Of a stretch of DNA of 64,000 nucleotides, positions 18,426-26,572 are shown piece after piece; positions within the stretch are counted from its first letter, which is position 1; each line of letters starts with the position of its first letter. The translations under genes were made by a program, and so were the position numbers. Where the stretch lies: assembly GCA_964580455.1 (NCBI GenBank), contig CAZOKO010000001.1, positions 1 to 64,000 on the forward strand. Reading direction: 5' to 3'. The stretch comes from CAZOKO01 sp964580455. GTDB lineage: Bacteria; Desulfobacterota; WTBG01. The notes beneath the pieces were generated by a model that was not told the origin of the DNA, searched no databases, and worked only from the letters and a program-made list of their open reading frames with translations.

Positions 18426-19754
18426 ATGAAAAGAATTCTAACTATTGCCGCCTCTGATTCTGGTGGTGGTGCAGGAATTCAAGCTGATCTGAAAACCATT
18501 GCCCTTATGGGCAGTTTTGGAATGAGTGCTATTACTGCCTTAACCGCACAAAACACAACAGGAGTGAAAAAGATTCAAAAAATACCTGCAAGTTTCATTG
18601 CCAGCCAGATTGATGTGGTCATTTCAGACCTGGGTGTAGATGCAGTCAAAACAGGGATGCTTGTCGATACAGAAGTGATAGAAACCGTTTCTCACAAACT
18701 GCGGGCTTATCACATCACAAAGATTATTGTTGATCCAGTAATGGTAGCAAAAAGTGGGGTTCCTCTTCTAGCCGAGGAAGCCTATCTCTCTCTTAAAAGA
18801 GAGCTTATTCCCCTGGCCTTTGTTATAACCCCCAACCTCTATGAGGCATCTATTCTCACAGGCAAAAAGATTGAAAAGGTTTCTCATATGAAGGAGGTTT
18901 CAAAAAAGATTTATCAGATGGGTGCACAAAACGTTTTAGTAAAAGGGGGGCATCTCACTGGAAAACCCGTTGACATCCTCTATGATGGCAAAGAATTTCA
19001 CGAATTCGAGACGGAAAGGATTAACACCAAAAATACTCATGGAACCGGCTGTACCTTTTCAGCAGCAATTGCTACAGAAATTGCAAAGGGTATACCAGTC
19101 ACTAAAGCAGTCAAGAACGCGAAAGACTTTATCACAAACTCCATCAGATTTTCTTTAAATTTAGGCAAAGGATATGGCCCTGTTAACCCCTATGCCTCTT
19201 TTACTCAACATCAGGAGATAATACAGCACAGCAAGGAACTGAAACATGCCTTAAAAAAACTTAAAGAAGGAAATATCGGTCACTTAATCCCCGAGGTACA
19301 ATCAAACCTGGGCTATGCCCTTCCTCATGCTGCCAGTTTGCAGGAGGTATTTGCCTTTCCCGGAAGGATTGTAAGACTTAATCACAGTATAACCACAGTG
19401 GCTGATCCTGTGGCTGGTGCCTCTCGTCACGTAGCTCAAATCATTCTTACTGTGATGAAATTCAGAAGTGACTTAAGGTCTGCCATGAATATAAAGTACT
19501 CTCAGGAAATCATCAGGAAGTGCCGAACATTGAAATTTAAACTGGGCACATTTAATCGCAAAGATGAACCTGAAAGGATTAAGAAGAAAGAAGGGGCAAG
19601 TCTCAGCTGGGGGATAGAAAATCTCCTGAGCAAAAAAAGGACCGTTCCTGACATCATTTATGACAGGGGAGATATGGGAAAGGAACCAATAGTAAGAGTC
19701 ATTGGTAGAAATCCCCTGGACGTAGTAAACAAGGTATTGAAAATTGCGCATTAA
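18426..19754 (+). CDS. thiDN: ThiD-ThiN fusion: HMP-P kinase and thiamine-phosphate synthase
   Basis: A 442-residue bifunctional thiamine enzyme. Residues about 1-260 are ThiD (hydroxymethylpyrimidine and HMP-phosphate kinase), with ASDSGGGAGIQADLKT at the start, VDPVMVAKSG, and the catalytic NTHGTGCTFSAAIA near residue 207. Residues about 275-440 are ThiN, the alternative thiamine-phosphate synthase, with SNLGYALPHA, GRIVR and DPVAGASRHVAQI. The fusion is common in archaea and some deep bacterial groups and replaces ThiE. thiC follows 16 bases downstream. No TPP riboswitch is seen in the leader. Confidence 0.93.
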   Translation: MKRILTIAASDSGGGAGIQADLKTIALMGSFGMSAITALTAQNTTGVKKIQKIPASFIASQIDVVISDLGVDAVKTGMLVDTEVIETVSHKLRAYHITKIIVDPVMVAKSGVPLLAEEAYLSLKRELIPLAFVITPNLYEASILTGKKIEKVSHMKEVSKKIYQMGAQNVLVKGGHLTGKPVDILYDGKEFHEFETERINTKNTHGTGCTFSAAIATEIAKGIPVTKAVKNAKDFITNSIRFSLNLGKGYGPVNPYASFTQHQEIIQHSKELKHALKKLKEGNIGHLIPEVQSNLGYALPHAASLQEVFAFPGRIVRLNHSITTVADPVAGASRHVAQIILTVMKFRSDLRSAMNIKYSQEIIRKCRTLKFKLGTFNRKDEPERIKKKEGASLSWGIENLLSKKRTVPDIIYDRGDMGKEPIVRVIGRNPLDVVNKVLKIAH

Positions 19755-19770
19755 AGACCAGGAGAACATA

Positions 19771-21072
19771 GTGAATCAGCTTGAGCAAGCAAGAAAAGGT
19801 ATAGCAACTAAAGATATAGAAGAGGTCGCTTCTTCTGAAGGGGTGGATCCTCAATTCATTATAGAAGGGATGGCAGCAGGACATATTATCATTCCCCGCA
19901 ATAAAAACCATACAACTATCCCTCCAATTGGTATAGGGAAAGGGCTGCGCACCAAGATAAATGCTAACATCGGCACCTCGAAAGACCATCAGGATATAGA
20001 AGAAGAGTTAAAAAAGCTTCGGTTATCTGTTAAATCAGGTGCAGACACGGTTATGGACTTAAGCACGGGTGGTCCTCTGGATGAGATTAGAAACACCATT
20101 CTCAAGGAATCAACGGTTCCTATTGGAACAGTACCTGTCTACCAGGCCGTAATTGAAGCAGTTCAAAGCGATAAGGCAATGGTTCATATGTCTACCGAGC
20201 TGCTCTTTAAAGTAATTGAAAAACATGCCGAAGATGGGGTTGACTTTATCACTGTTCACTGTGGATTAACACGGGAATCGGTAGGAAGGCTTAAGAGAGA
20301 AGGACGGTTGATGGATGTAGTCAGTCGGGGAGGTGCATTTACCGTTGAGTGGATGGCCTACAATAAAAAAGAAAATCCCCTTTATGAACACTATGATAGA
20401 TTACTGGACATTGCTTATGAGTATGATCTCACTTTAAGTCTGGGAGATGGGCTGCGACCGGGCTGTCTGGCTGATGCAACCGACAGAGGGCAGGTCCAGG
20501 AACTGATTATATTGGGAGAGCTGGCAGAACGCGCATGGGCTAAAGATGTGCAGGTGATGATTGAAGGACCAGGACATGTCCCCATTCACCAGATTACAAC
20601 TAATGTTCAACTGCAAAAACAACTCTGTCACGGTGCCCCTTTTTATGTATTGGGACCACTGGTAATTGATATTGCCCCAGGATATGATCATATTACCTCA
20701 GCCATAGGTGGTGCCCTTGCTGCCTCTGCAGGTGCTGATTTTCTATGTTATGTTACACCCTCGGAGCACTTAAGGCTTCCTACCATAGAAGATGTAAAAA
20801 CCGGTGTTATCGCCTCTAAGATCGCTGCTCATGCTGCTGACATTGCTAAAGGGGTTAAAGGTGCCATGGAAAAAGATATAAAAATGGCAGAGTGCCGAAA
20901 AAAAATGGATTGGAAACGGCAGATTGAGCTATCCCTGGACCCTGCTTTAGCAGATCAACTTCGCTCCACCAGTCAGCCAGCCGACAAAGATGTCTGTACC
21001 ATGTGTGGAGAATTCTGCGCAATTAAACTGCTCAACAAAGAAGAGCGCTGGAAATATTTTGATAATTTTTAA
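19771..21072 (+). CDS. thiC: Phosphomethylpyrimidine synthase
   Basis: A 433-residue radical SAM enzyme that turns aminoimidazole ribotide into HMP-phosphate. GADTVMDLSTGG, VHCGLTRE, EGPGHVPIHQI and APGYDHITSAIGGALAA are ThiC signatures. The C-terminal CTMCGEFC motif (Cys-x2-Cys-x4-Cys) binds the 4Fe-4S cluster. The start is GTG at 19771, preceded by AGGAG; a TTG further up would overlap thiDN. With thiDN it supplies the pyrimidine half of thiamine. Confidence 0.95.
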   Translation: MNQLEQARKGIATKDIEEVASSEGVDPQFIIEGMAAGHIIIPRNKNHTTIPPIGIGKGLRTKINANIGTSKDHQDIEEELKKLRLSVKSGADTVMDLSTGGPLDEIRNTILKESTVPIGTVPVYQAVIEAVQSDKAMVHMSTELLFKVIEKHAEDGVDFITVHCGLTRESVGRLKREGRLMDVVSRGGAFTVEWMAYNKKENPLYEHYDRLLDIAYEYDLTLSLGDGLRPGCLADATDRGQVQELIILGELAERAWAKDVQVMIEGPGHVPIHQITTNVQLQKQLCHGAPFYVLGPLVIDIAPGYDHITSAIGGALAASAGADFLCYVTPSEHLRLPTIEDVKTGVIASKIAAHAADIAKGVKGAMEKDIKMAECRKKMDWKRQIELSLDPALADQLRSTSQPADKDVCTMCGEFCAIKLLNKEERWKYFDNF

Positions 21073-21148
21073 CTCTTTGACTAATAGCTCTTGACTGCCG
21101 ATTTCTGGCTACTGTGAATTTTCCCAAAGCTTATTCAAATAGCAGCCT

Positions 21149-22168
21149 ATGACATTAGGAATTCTCTCCTTAAGATCGGCAACCGTTTCTCTCCTTTTAA
21201 TTATACTCTGTTGTTCCCTTTACACATTTCAAAGAAACAATATCTGGAAAGATAATTTTGCTCTCTGGGCAGATTGTGTAAAAAAGTCACCACAAAAAGC
21301 AAGACCCTTAAATAACCTGGGGAATGCCTATCGTGACCGAAAATTATATGATCAGGCCATCACGCACTACCTGCAGGCCCTTAAACGCTGGCCTACTTAC
21401 TCTTTGGCCCATAACAATCTGGGTGTTGCCTATGGACTTAAAAAACTATATTCTCAGGCGTTGAAGGAAATTAGTCTGGCTATCAAACTCAACCCTGGCT
21501 TCTCACGCGCCTATAATAACCTGGCCAATGCCTACAAGGCTTTGGGTCAACATGATAAAGCACTGGAGCAGTATCACTATGCCATCAAACTCAATCCAAA
21601 CCATCCGGACATCTACTATAATCTGGGAAATACCTATGCAACCAAAAAACAATATGATCGTGCTGTAGAGGCCTATTTTAAATCTCTTTCACTGAAACCA
21701 GACTCACCCAAAGCGTATCTTAACCTGGGCAATGTTTACAGCCGTCAAGCACAATGGGAAAAAGCGCTGTCAGCTTATAAAAGTGCCATTGATTTAAATC
21801 CTGATTACACCGAGGCTTATAACAACTGGGGAGCTACGCTTAATAAGCTCAAAAGGTATGAAGATGCTAGAGAAGTACTTGAAAAGGCAAGAGAGCTTAA
21901 ATCTAATTTCTTCGAGACCTACAACAATCTGGGCAATGCCTATAGCGGGTTAAAACAATATGGAAAGGCCGTTGAATGCTATCAATATGTAATAAAACGC
22001 AACTCGAACTCTTTTTCAGCACATTATCATCTTGCCTCTATCTACCTTGAGCACATAAAAGATAAACAAAAAGCCCTTTATCATTTTAAAAGGGCCCTTC
22101 AACTCAGTCCCGATCAATCCACCGCAACTGCTCTTAAGAAAAAGATTATAGTATTGGAAAATATGTAG
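21149..22168 (+). CDS. TPR protein, apparent C-terminal fragment of a TMTC-like membrane protein
   Basis: A 339-residue protein with one N-terminal hydrophobic helix (about 8-25) and then eight or so tetratricopeptide repeats, each with NNLG, YNLG or YNNWG at its start. The segment RNNIWKDNFALWADCVKKSP after the helix is the usual junction between the last membrane helix and the TPRs of large TMTC/protein O-mannosyltransferase-like proteins. The multi-helix N-terminal part is missing; only 76 bases separate it from thiC. It may be a truncated remnant or a stand-alone anchored TPR scaffold. No strong ribosome binding site. Confidence 0.75.
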   Translation: MTLGILSLRSATVSLLLIILCCSLYTFQRNNIWKDNFALWADCVKKSPQKARPLNNLGNAYRDRKLYDQAITHYLQALKRWPTYSLAHNNLGVAYGLKKLYSQALKEISLAIKLNPGFSRAYNNLANAYKALGQHDKALEQYHYAIKLNPNHPDIYYNLGNTYATKKQYDRAVEAYFKSLSLKPDSPKAYLNLGNVYSRQAQWEKALSAYKSAIDLNPDYTEAYNNWGATLNKLKRYEDAREVLEKARELKSNFFETYNNLGNAYSGLKQYGKAVECYQYVIKRNSNSFSAHYHLASIYLEHIKDKQKALYHFKRALQLSPDQSTATALKKKIIVLENM

Positions 22169-22209
22169 CTATTTTTAGCTTCATAAAATCCTAATTTCAG
22201 AGAAATATC

Positions 22210-22569
22210 TCACGGTTTGGCTATCCTATTTTTATCGTTTCGATAAACTGGGTATCTACATCCAGTTTTCAAAACATTAGCTAAAAAAGTTCTCTTATCA
22301 AAACTCTTATATTCTTCAATTGTGAATGGTAGAGCCTCGATTAAACTATTATAGTTTGCTGCTATAAGAGAGAGATACTGCATATTTTCTATATGTATTT
22401 TATTAGAAAACCAATCTGAAATTATTGCTAAATCAATGTCACTATGTTCTTTTGGTTTTCCCCGAGCATACAAACCAAATAAAATGACATCGTATATCGG
22501 TATTTCATTTTCAAGTATAGAAACAAAACCCTGTATAATTTCATCTAACTTATCTTCTGATAGAGCCAT
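22210..22569 (-). CDS. MNT-type nucleotidyltransferase with altered active-site motif
   Basis: A 119-residue minimal nucleotidyltransferase, the usual antitoxin partner of HEPN toxins. The motif reads LFGLYARGKPKEHSDIDLAI near residue 31. The two aspartates are kept, but the Ser of the normal Gly-Ser pair is Leu, which may weaken catalysis. The start overlaps the end of a HEPN fragment (22545-22697), so this was once a HEPN-MNT operon. Its partner is broken. Confidence 0.8.
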   Translation of the reverse strand: MALSEDKLDEIIQGFVSILENEIPIYDVILFGLYARGKPKEHSDIDLAIISDWFSNKIHIENMQYLSLIAANYNSLIEALPFTIEEYKSFDKRTFLANVLKTGCRYPVYRNDKNRIAKP

Positions 22570-22697
22570 TCAAAAATCTCCTTCGTCTTCTCATAGATTT
22601 CCTCACCCCCTTCTTTATTGACAATTTCCGACAGACTTTCTTTATAGTCTCCATAACGAGTCTCAATGCAGTAAGGTGTTAACTCTGCACCCTGCAC
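22545..22697 (-). pseudogene. C-terminal remnant of a HEPN-domain gene
   Basis: A 50-codon reading frame whose end overlaps the MNT start. It encodes a typical HEPN C-terminus: TPYCIETRYGDYKESLSE and then a long amphipathic helix ending IFEWLYQKIS. The frame is closed by a TGA just upstream at 22701-22703, so the N-terminal half, including the toxin's first helices, is lost. Found only by reading the frame by eye. Confidence 0.6.
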
Positions 22698-22785
22698 CAA
22701 TCACAGCTCTTTCACAAATAACAATGTGGTATTCAATCTCACAATTTTTATCTATCTTTGCTGTCTTATGAATATGACCTTCCAC
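22663..22785 (-). pseudogene. N-terminal remnant of a hexapeptide acetyltransferase (WlbB/WbpD-like)
   Basis: A 40-codon frame starting at GTG 22785 behind GGAGAG. Its product contains HIHKTAKIDKNCEIEYH and ICERAVIGAGC, matching the first coil of left-handed beta-helix sugar N-acetyltransferases of the WlbB/WbpD type. It then runs out of frame into the HEPN remnant. It looks like a deletion joined an acetyltransferase gene to a HEPN gene. Confidence 0.5.
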
Positions 22786-22799
22786 CTAACTCTCCTAAT

Positions 22800-23711
22800 T
22801 TACGGCACCCACCTCATCTTATCCTTAAAAAGCTTAAAATATAAATAAGCAGTATCCCCTTGAAAAATATATAATATAATTTTAATGATTCGGATAAAAT
22901 TCCAGACAAACCTACCATGCAGCAAATTGTGTTTTAAATTATACTTCTTTATAAGTATATTAAACTCTTTCTTTGCCACATTCCGTATAGTAGAAGTTTT
23001 AGAACTGCTATGCACTCTAAATGCCGCCAAATATTCTCTTATAAACTTAAATCTCACCTTATGCAAGGCAAACTTTATAAACAGATCATTATCCATACAG
23101 AATTTTAAAGAGGTATCTAATCCTCCAACTTTCTCATAGGCTTCACGTCTCCAAAATGACGCTGGCTGATAAATACCAAACCCTCCATAAAGAGAACCTA
23201 ACCTTACTATAGATGTGGTACAATGAGTTAATCTCCTTTCGGAAATCAACACATCTCTTCCATCAATTATATATTTGTTACCATAGACAACCTCTGCCTC
23301 TTTCTCATCTCTAAAAACCTCTTCTACTTTATATAAAGTACCCGACAAATATATATCATCGCTATTAAGCCATGCTAAAATTCCTCCTGTACTCCTTTGA
23401 AATCCTTTATTTATAGCATCGCTTTGCCCGTTGTCCTTTTCACTCACCCAAAAAGCCAAATATCTCTCATATTTTTTTATTATCTCTACACTCCCATCTG
23501 TTGAACCACCATCTATTATGATAAATTCAAGATTTGGATAATTCTGATTCAATACAGAAAGAATCGTCCTTTCTAAAAACTCCCCCTGATTGAAAGAGGG
23601 AGTAACAATAGAAATCCTCGGCCAAGAATGGTCTCTATTTAAAAGGTCCTTTTTATTAAAAAGTGGCTTTGATACAAATCCTCTTATTTCTTCAGAAGTA
23701 AGTGTTCTCAC
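22800..23711 (-). CDS. Glycosyltransferase family 2
   Basis: A 303-residue GT-A fold glycosyltransferase. RISIVTPSFNQGEFLERTI begins the catalytic domain near residue 32. FIIIDGGSTDGS is the nucleotide-binding motif, WLNSDDIY holds the DxD-type metal site near residue 116, and a WRREAYEKVGGLD acceptor-side motif follows. The start is GTG with AGGAATAG upstream. It is the last intact gene of the gmd-led minus-strand run. The sugar and acceptor are unknown. No membrane helix is evident. Confidence 0.88.
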   Translation of the reverse strand: MRTLTSEEIRGFVSKPLFNKKDLLNRDHSWPRISIVTPSFNQGEFLERTILSVLNQNYPNLEFIIIDGGSTDGSVEIIKKYERYLAFWVSEKDNGQSDAINKGFQRSTGGILAWLNSDDIYLSGTLYKVEEVFRDEKEAEVVYGNKYIIDGRDVLISERRLTHCTTSIVRLGSLYGGFGIYQPASFWRREAYEKVGGLDTSLKFCMDNDLFIKFALHKVRFKFIREYLAAFRVHSSSKTSTIRNVAKKEFNILIKKYNLKHNLLHGRFVWNFIRIIKIILYIFQGDTAYLYFKLFKDKMRWVP

Positions 23712-23841
23712 CTATCTATTCCTGTCAATTACCCACTAAACAAGCTTCACTCATTGATCTGTGCAATCTACTGGTAGTGCCGACTCTGATGCATGTAAAT
23801 AACTGCCCCTTGCAGCAGCATCCACCCGCATTAAAAAACCA

Positions 23842-24795
23842 CTATTGTAGGTATTTTTTGAGCTTCCTTAACCACCCGACCATAGTATTGGGCATAATCA
23901 AACTCATTACCAGGTTGACTAGATTCCCTGTATCACGCCATGATAAGAAGTGAGTAGAAGCTTTGAACATTGACCAGGCACCTCTCACGTCTCCACTCTG
24001 AGCCAATAAAATAGCATTACCAAGTATCTTATCAGAGAAGTAGCGTTTCCAAAAAATACGTCCTCCCTTCTCTCCATACCACCCATAAACTTTTTTCTCC
24101 CACTTTCTGTTAAAGATCCTGAAGGCCTCAATACGTTTACAGGCATCTGTCATCATCCTTGGTCTATCGTCCTCATAAATAATAACACATGCTTCCCTTA
24201 ATACCCTTGCATTATAATTCATATCCGCCATTTTCATCCAGATATCATGCTCATTATGCGCAGGCAAATCTAAATCATATCCACCCATCTCTTCGAAACA
24301 GGTTCTTCTGAAAAGATGAGATGATGGTACAGTACTTAATCCACTATTCAAAATACCGTTTCTGATATTACCATCAAGTTTAGGCATGTTTATCAAGGGT
24401 ATCCTGTTACTGTCCACAAAGATTTTCGCTCCACAAGTAATTACCGCACAATCCGGTCCTAATCTCTGAGCTAACTGTACTTGTTTTTCAATCTTCTCTG
24501 TCTCCCATTGATCGTCATCATCTAAAAATGCTATGTACTCTCCCTTTGCATTTTTGTTACCTGTCATTCTCGCTGTTACACCACCTTTGTTTTTGTTGTG
24601 TCGCACGTATAGTAACCTATTGCCAAAGTTCCTCACCAATGCTTCTGTTGCGTCATCTGAAAAATCATCTACAACAATGAGCTCAATATTCTGATAAGTT
24701 TGATTGAGGACACTTTCTATGGCACGGGGAACCAATGCACATCGGTTACGCGTCGTGATCACCACACTTGCTAATCCTTTAACGAAATTCTCCAT
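23842..24795 (-). CDS. Glycosyltransferase family 2
   Basis: A 317-residue GT-A enzyme. ASVVITTRNRCALVPRAIES opens the domain, IELIVVDDFSDDATE is the nucleotide motif, AFLDDDDQWETEKIEKQ is the metal site, and FEEMGGYDLDLPAHNEHDIW follows. The C-terminal ~90 residues are helical and Trp-rich. The ATG at 24795 lies one base after the aminotransferase stop, so the two are coupled. Function within glycan assembly is inferred from context. Confidence 0.88.
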   Translation of the reverse strand: MENFVKGLASVVITTRNRCALVPRAIESVLNQTYQNIELIVVDDFSDDATEALVRNFGNRLLYVRHNKNKGGVTARMTGNKNAKGEYIAFLDDDDQWETEKIEKQVQLAQRLGPDCAVITCGAKIFVDSNRIPLINMPKLDGNIRNGILNSGLSTVPSSHLFRRTCFEEMGGYDLDLPAHNEHDIWMKMADMNYNARVLREACVIIYEDDRPRMMTDACKRIEAFRIFNRKWEKKVYGWYGEKGGRIFWKRYFSDKILGNAILLAQSGDVRGAWSMFKASTHFLSWRDTGNLVNLVMSLIMPNTMVGWLRKLKKYLQ

Positions 24796-24796
24796 T

Positions 24797-25909
24797 TTAC
24801 TTTTTCTCAAAAGCGTTTACCATTGCAACAACTTTTTGGATTTCGACATCTGTTAAAAAAGGATGTATTGGCAGTGATATTACTTCATTCGAAAAAGCAA
24901 TAGCATTCCTGTAGTGACCATCATCATAACTACCACTGCTAAAACACGGCTGTCTGTGTAAAGGAGTTGCATAGTGAACCATCGTTTGAACATTATTTTG
25001 GGAAAGAAAGGACCTAAGATCATTGCGATATTTTGATCTTATGACAAACTTATGATATACATGGCAACTGCCCTCTTGTTCATACGGTAAAATGCAGGCA
25101 TTACTGATGTTATTGCGGTAGTAGTCTGCAATTTCTCTTCGACGGGTCAGCCACTCTTCATTCAGCCCCAGTTTATAATTTAAAATTGCGGCTGTTAAAC
25201 TTGGCATTTGTGAATTGTAGCCAAGGCACACAAAGTCGCCACCATCCCTGCCGTGATAACGCACCTGTGCAATCTTCTCAGCTAACTCCTGATTGTCAGT
25301 TAACACCATCCCTCCACTTCCCGGAGCACCAATTACCTTTGTCGGATCGAAGCTCACACAACTTAACAGACCGAGTGATCCGGCTTTTCTCCCCCCATAA
25401 CTTGCACCAAATGCCTGTGCAGCATCTTCAATAAGAATAAGATCATGGGAATTGGAAAAATACTCTATATCCTCAGGACTTCCCATTTTCCCAAAAAGGT
25501 GAACAAATATAATAGCTTTCGTCTTAGCTGAGACTAGCGAATCTGCGTTCTTCAAGTCCATATTGTATGATTCATCTATATCTACAAAAATCGGCTTTGC
25601 ACCAATCCTGAGAATACAAGACGCTGAGGCTATAAAGGAATAATCCGTAACAAGAACCTCATCTCCAGCCTCAACACCCGCACTCAGGAGAGAAAAATAT
25701 AGTGCATCAGTACAGGAATTGACTGCAATAGCATACGTGCGATCACAGAAAATGGCGGTATTCCGTTCAAATTGTGATACTTCTTCCCCCTGTAAAACCT
25801 TGCCATGTGAAAGCACCGCATACACAATGCTCATGTATTCTTCTTGCAGAATCTGGAAATCTCTGTCTAATCCAAAAAACGGTATTGTATAGTCGATTAT
25901 TTGTGAAAT
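24797..25909 (-). CDS. DegT/DnrJ/EryC1/StrS sugar aminotransferase, probable ATT start
   Basis: A PLP-dependent nucleotide-sugar aminotransferase. AVNSCTDALYFSL, LIEDAAQAFGASY and SFDPTKVIGAPGSGGM, which contains the PLP lysine, are diagnostic. The first ATG (25834) would remove the family's N-terminal block IPFFGLDRDF, which is encoded in frame upstream. No ATG, GTG or TTG lies between that block and a stop. An AGGAGG sits seven bases before an ATT at 25909, so I place the start there (370 residues). The adjacent NeuD/PglD-type acetyltransferase suggests the two make an N-acetylated amino sugar. With gmd upstream, a perosamine-like sugar is one possibility. Confidence 0.85.
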   Translation of the reverse strand: MSQIIDYTIPFFGLDRDFQILQEEYMSIVYAVLSHGKVLQGEEVSQFERNTAIFCDRTYAIAVNSCTDALYFSLLSAGVEAGDEVLVTDYSFIASASCILRIGAKPIFVDIDESYNMDLKNADSLVSAKTKAIIFVHLFGKMGSPEDIEYFSNSHDLILIEDAAQAFGASYGGRKAGSLGLLSCVSFDPTKVIGAPGSGGMVLTDNQELAEKIAQVRYHGRDGGDFVCLGYNSQMPSLTAAILNYKLGLNEEWLTRRREIADYYRNNISNACILPYEQEGSCHVYHKFVIRSKYRNDLRSFLSQNNVQTMVHYATPLHRQPCFSSGSYDDGHYRNAIAFSNEVISLPIHPFLTDVEIQKVVAMVNAFEKK

Positions 25910-25922
25910 AGCACTACCTCCT

Positions 25923-26564
25923 CTATTTGTTCATGCGAATAAGCTTGGCGGGAACTCCAGCCACTACTTCGTGATCCTTAACATCCTCCGTAACAACCGC
26001 TCCCGCAGCAACAACACAATTGCTGCCGATGGTGATCTTCGGTATTACAGTAGCTCCGGTATAAATATAGGTTTTTTCTCCCACTATCACGGTACCACCT
26101 AAGGAAACACCTGGTGCTATATTACAATAATCCCCTATCTGATTGTCATGCTCAATAACTGATTGTGGATGGATAATTACATGATTGCCAACAATAGCAT
26201 TGGGCTGCAGTGTCGCATGAGGACTAATTATACACCCCCCACCTATCTTACAAAAGGGCGATATTACAGCCCTTGAACTAATACTGTTACCAAATGAAAA
26301 TCCATAGTTTGATAACAATTTAACCGCCTTACTCTTTTTCTCCATATCTCCATGTGCTACAATTATCTTTATCTCACTGGTTGAAAATCGTTTAGTTACT
26401 TCTTCAATTCCACATAAAACTTCTACACCGTTTATGTTCGTACCAATCATCAGGCCGGTCTCCATATCAACCGCCCCGATAATATCGTAATTCTTATCAA
26501 TACAAACACTATCTATTACATAACGAGCCTGAGAACCACACCCAATGATCAGAAGTCTGTGCAT
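25923..26564 (-). CDS. Sugar O- or N-acetyltransferase, NeuD/PglD family
   Basis: A 213-residue two-domain acyltransferase. The N-terminal Rossmann-like domain (about 1-85) begins LLIIGCGSQARYVID. The C-terminal left-handed beta-helix (about 90-205) has hexapeptide repeats. The catalytic His is probably in VIEHDNQIGDYCNIAPG, and the end VVAGVPAKLIR is standard. It overlaps nothing but lies 13 bases before the aminotransferase start, whose ribosome binding site overlaps its stop. It likely acetylates the amino group made by that enzyme. Confidence 0.88.
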   Translation of the reverse strand: MHRLLIIGCGSQARYVIDSVCIDKNYDIIGAVDMETGLMIGTNINGVEVLCGIEEVTKRFSTSEIKIIVAHGDMEKKSKAVKLLSNYGFSFGNSISSRAVISPFCKIGGGCIISPHATLQPNAIVGNHVIIHPQSVIEHDNQIGDYCNIAPGVSLGGTVIVGEKTYIYTGATVIPKITIGSNCVVAAGAVVTEDVKDHEVVAGVPAKLIRMNK

Positions 26565-26572
26565 GTTTTCTC

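Noticed and set aside
23712..23841. Possible insertion-sequence remnant between two GT2 genes
   Set aside because: The 130 bases have no terminal inverted repeats and no recognisable transposase residues; I see nothing that supports a mobile element.
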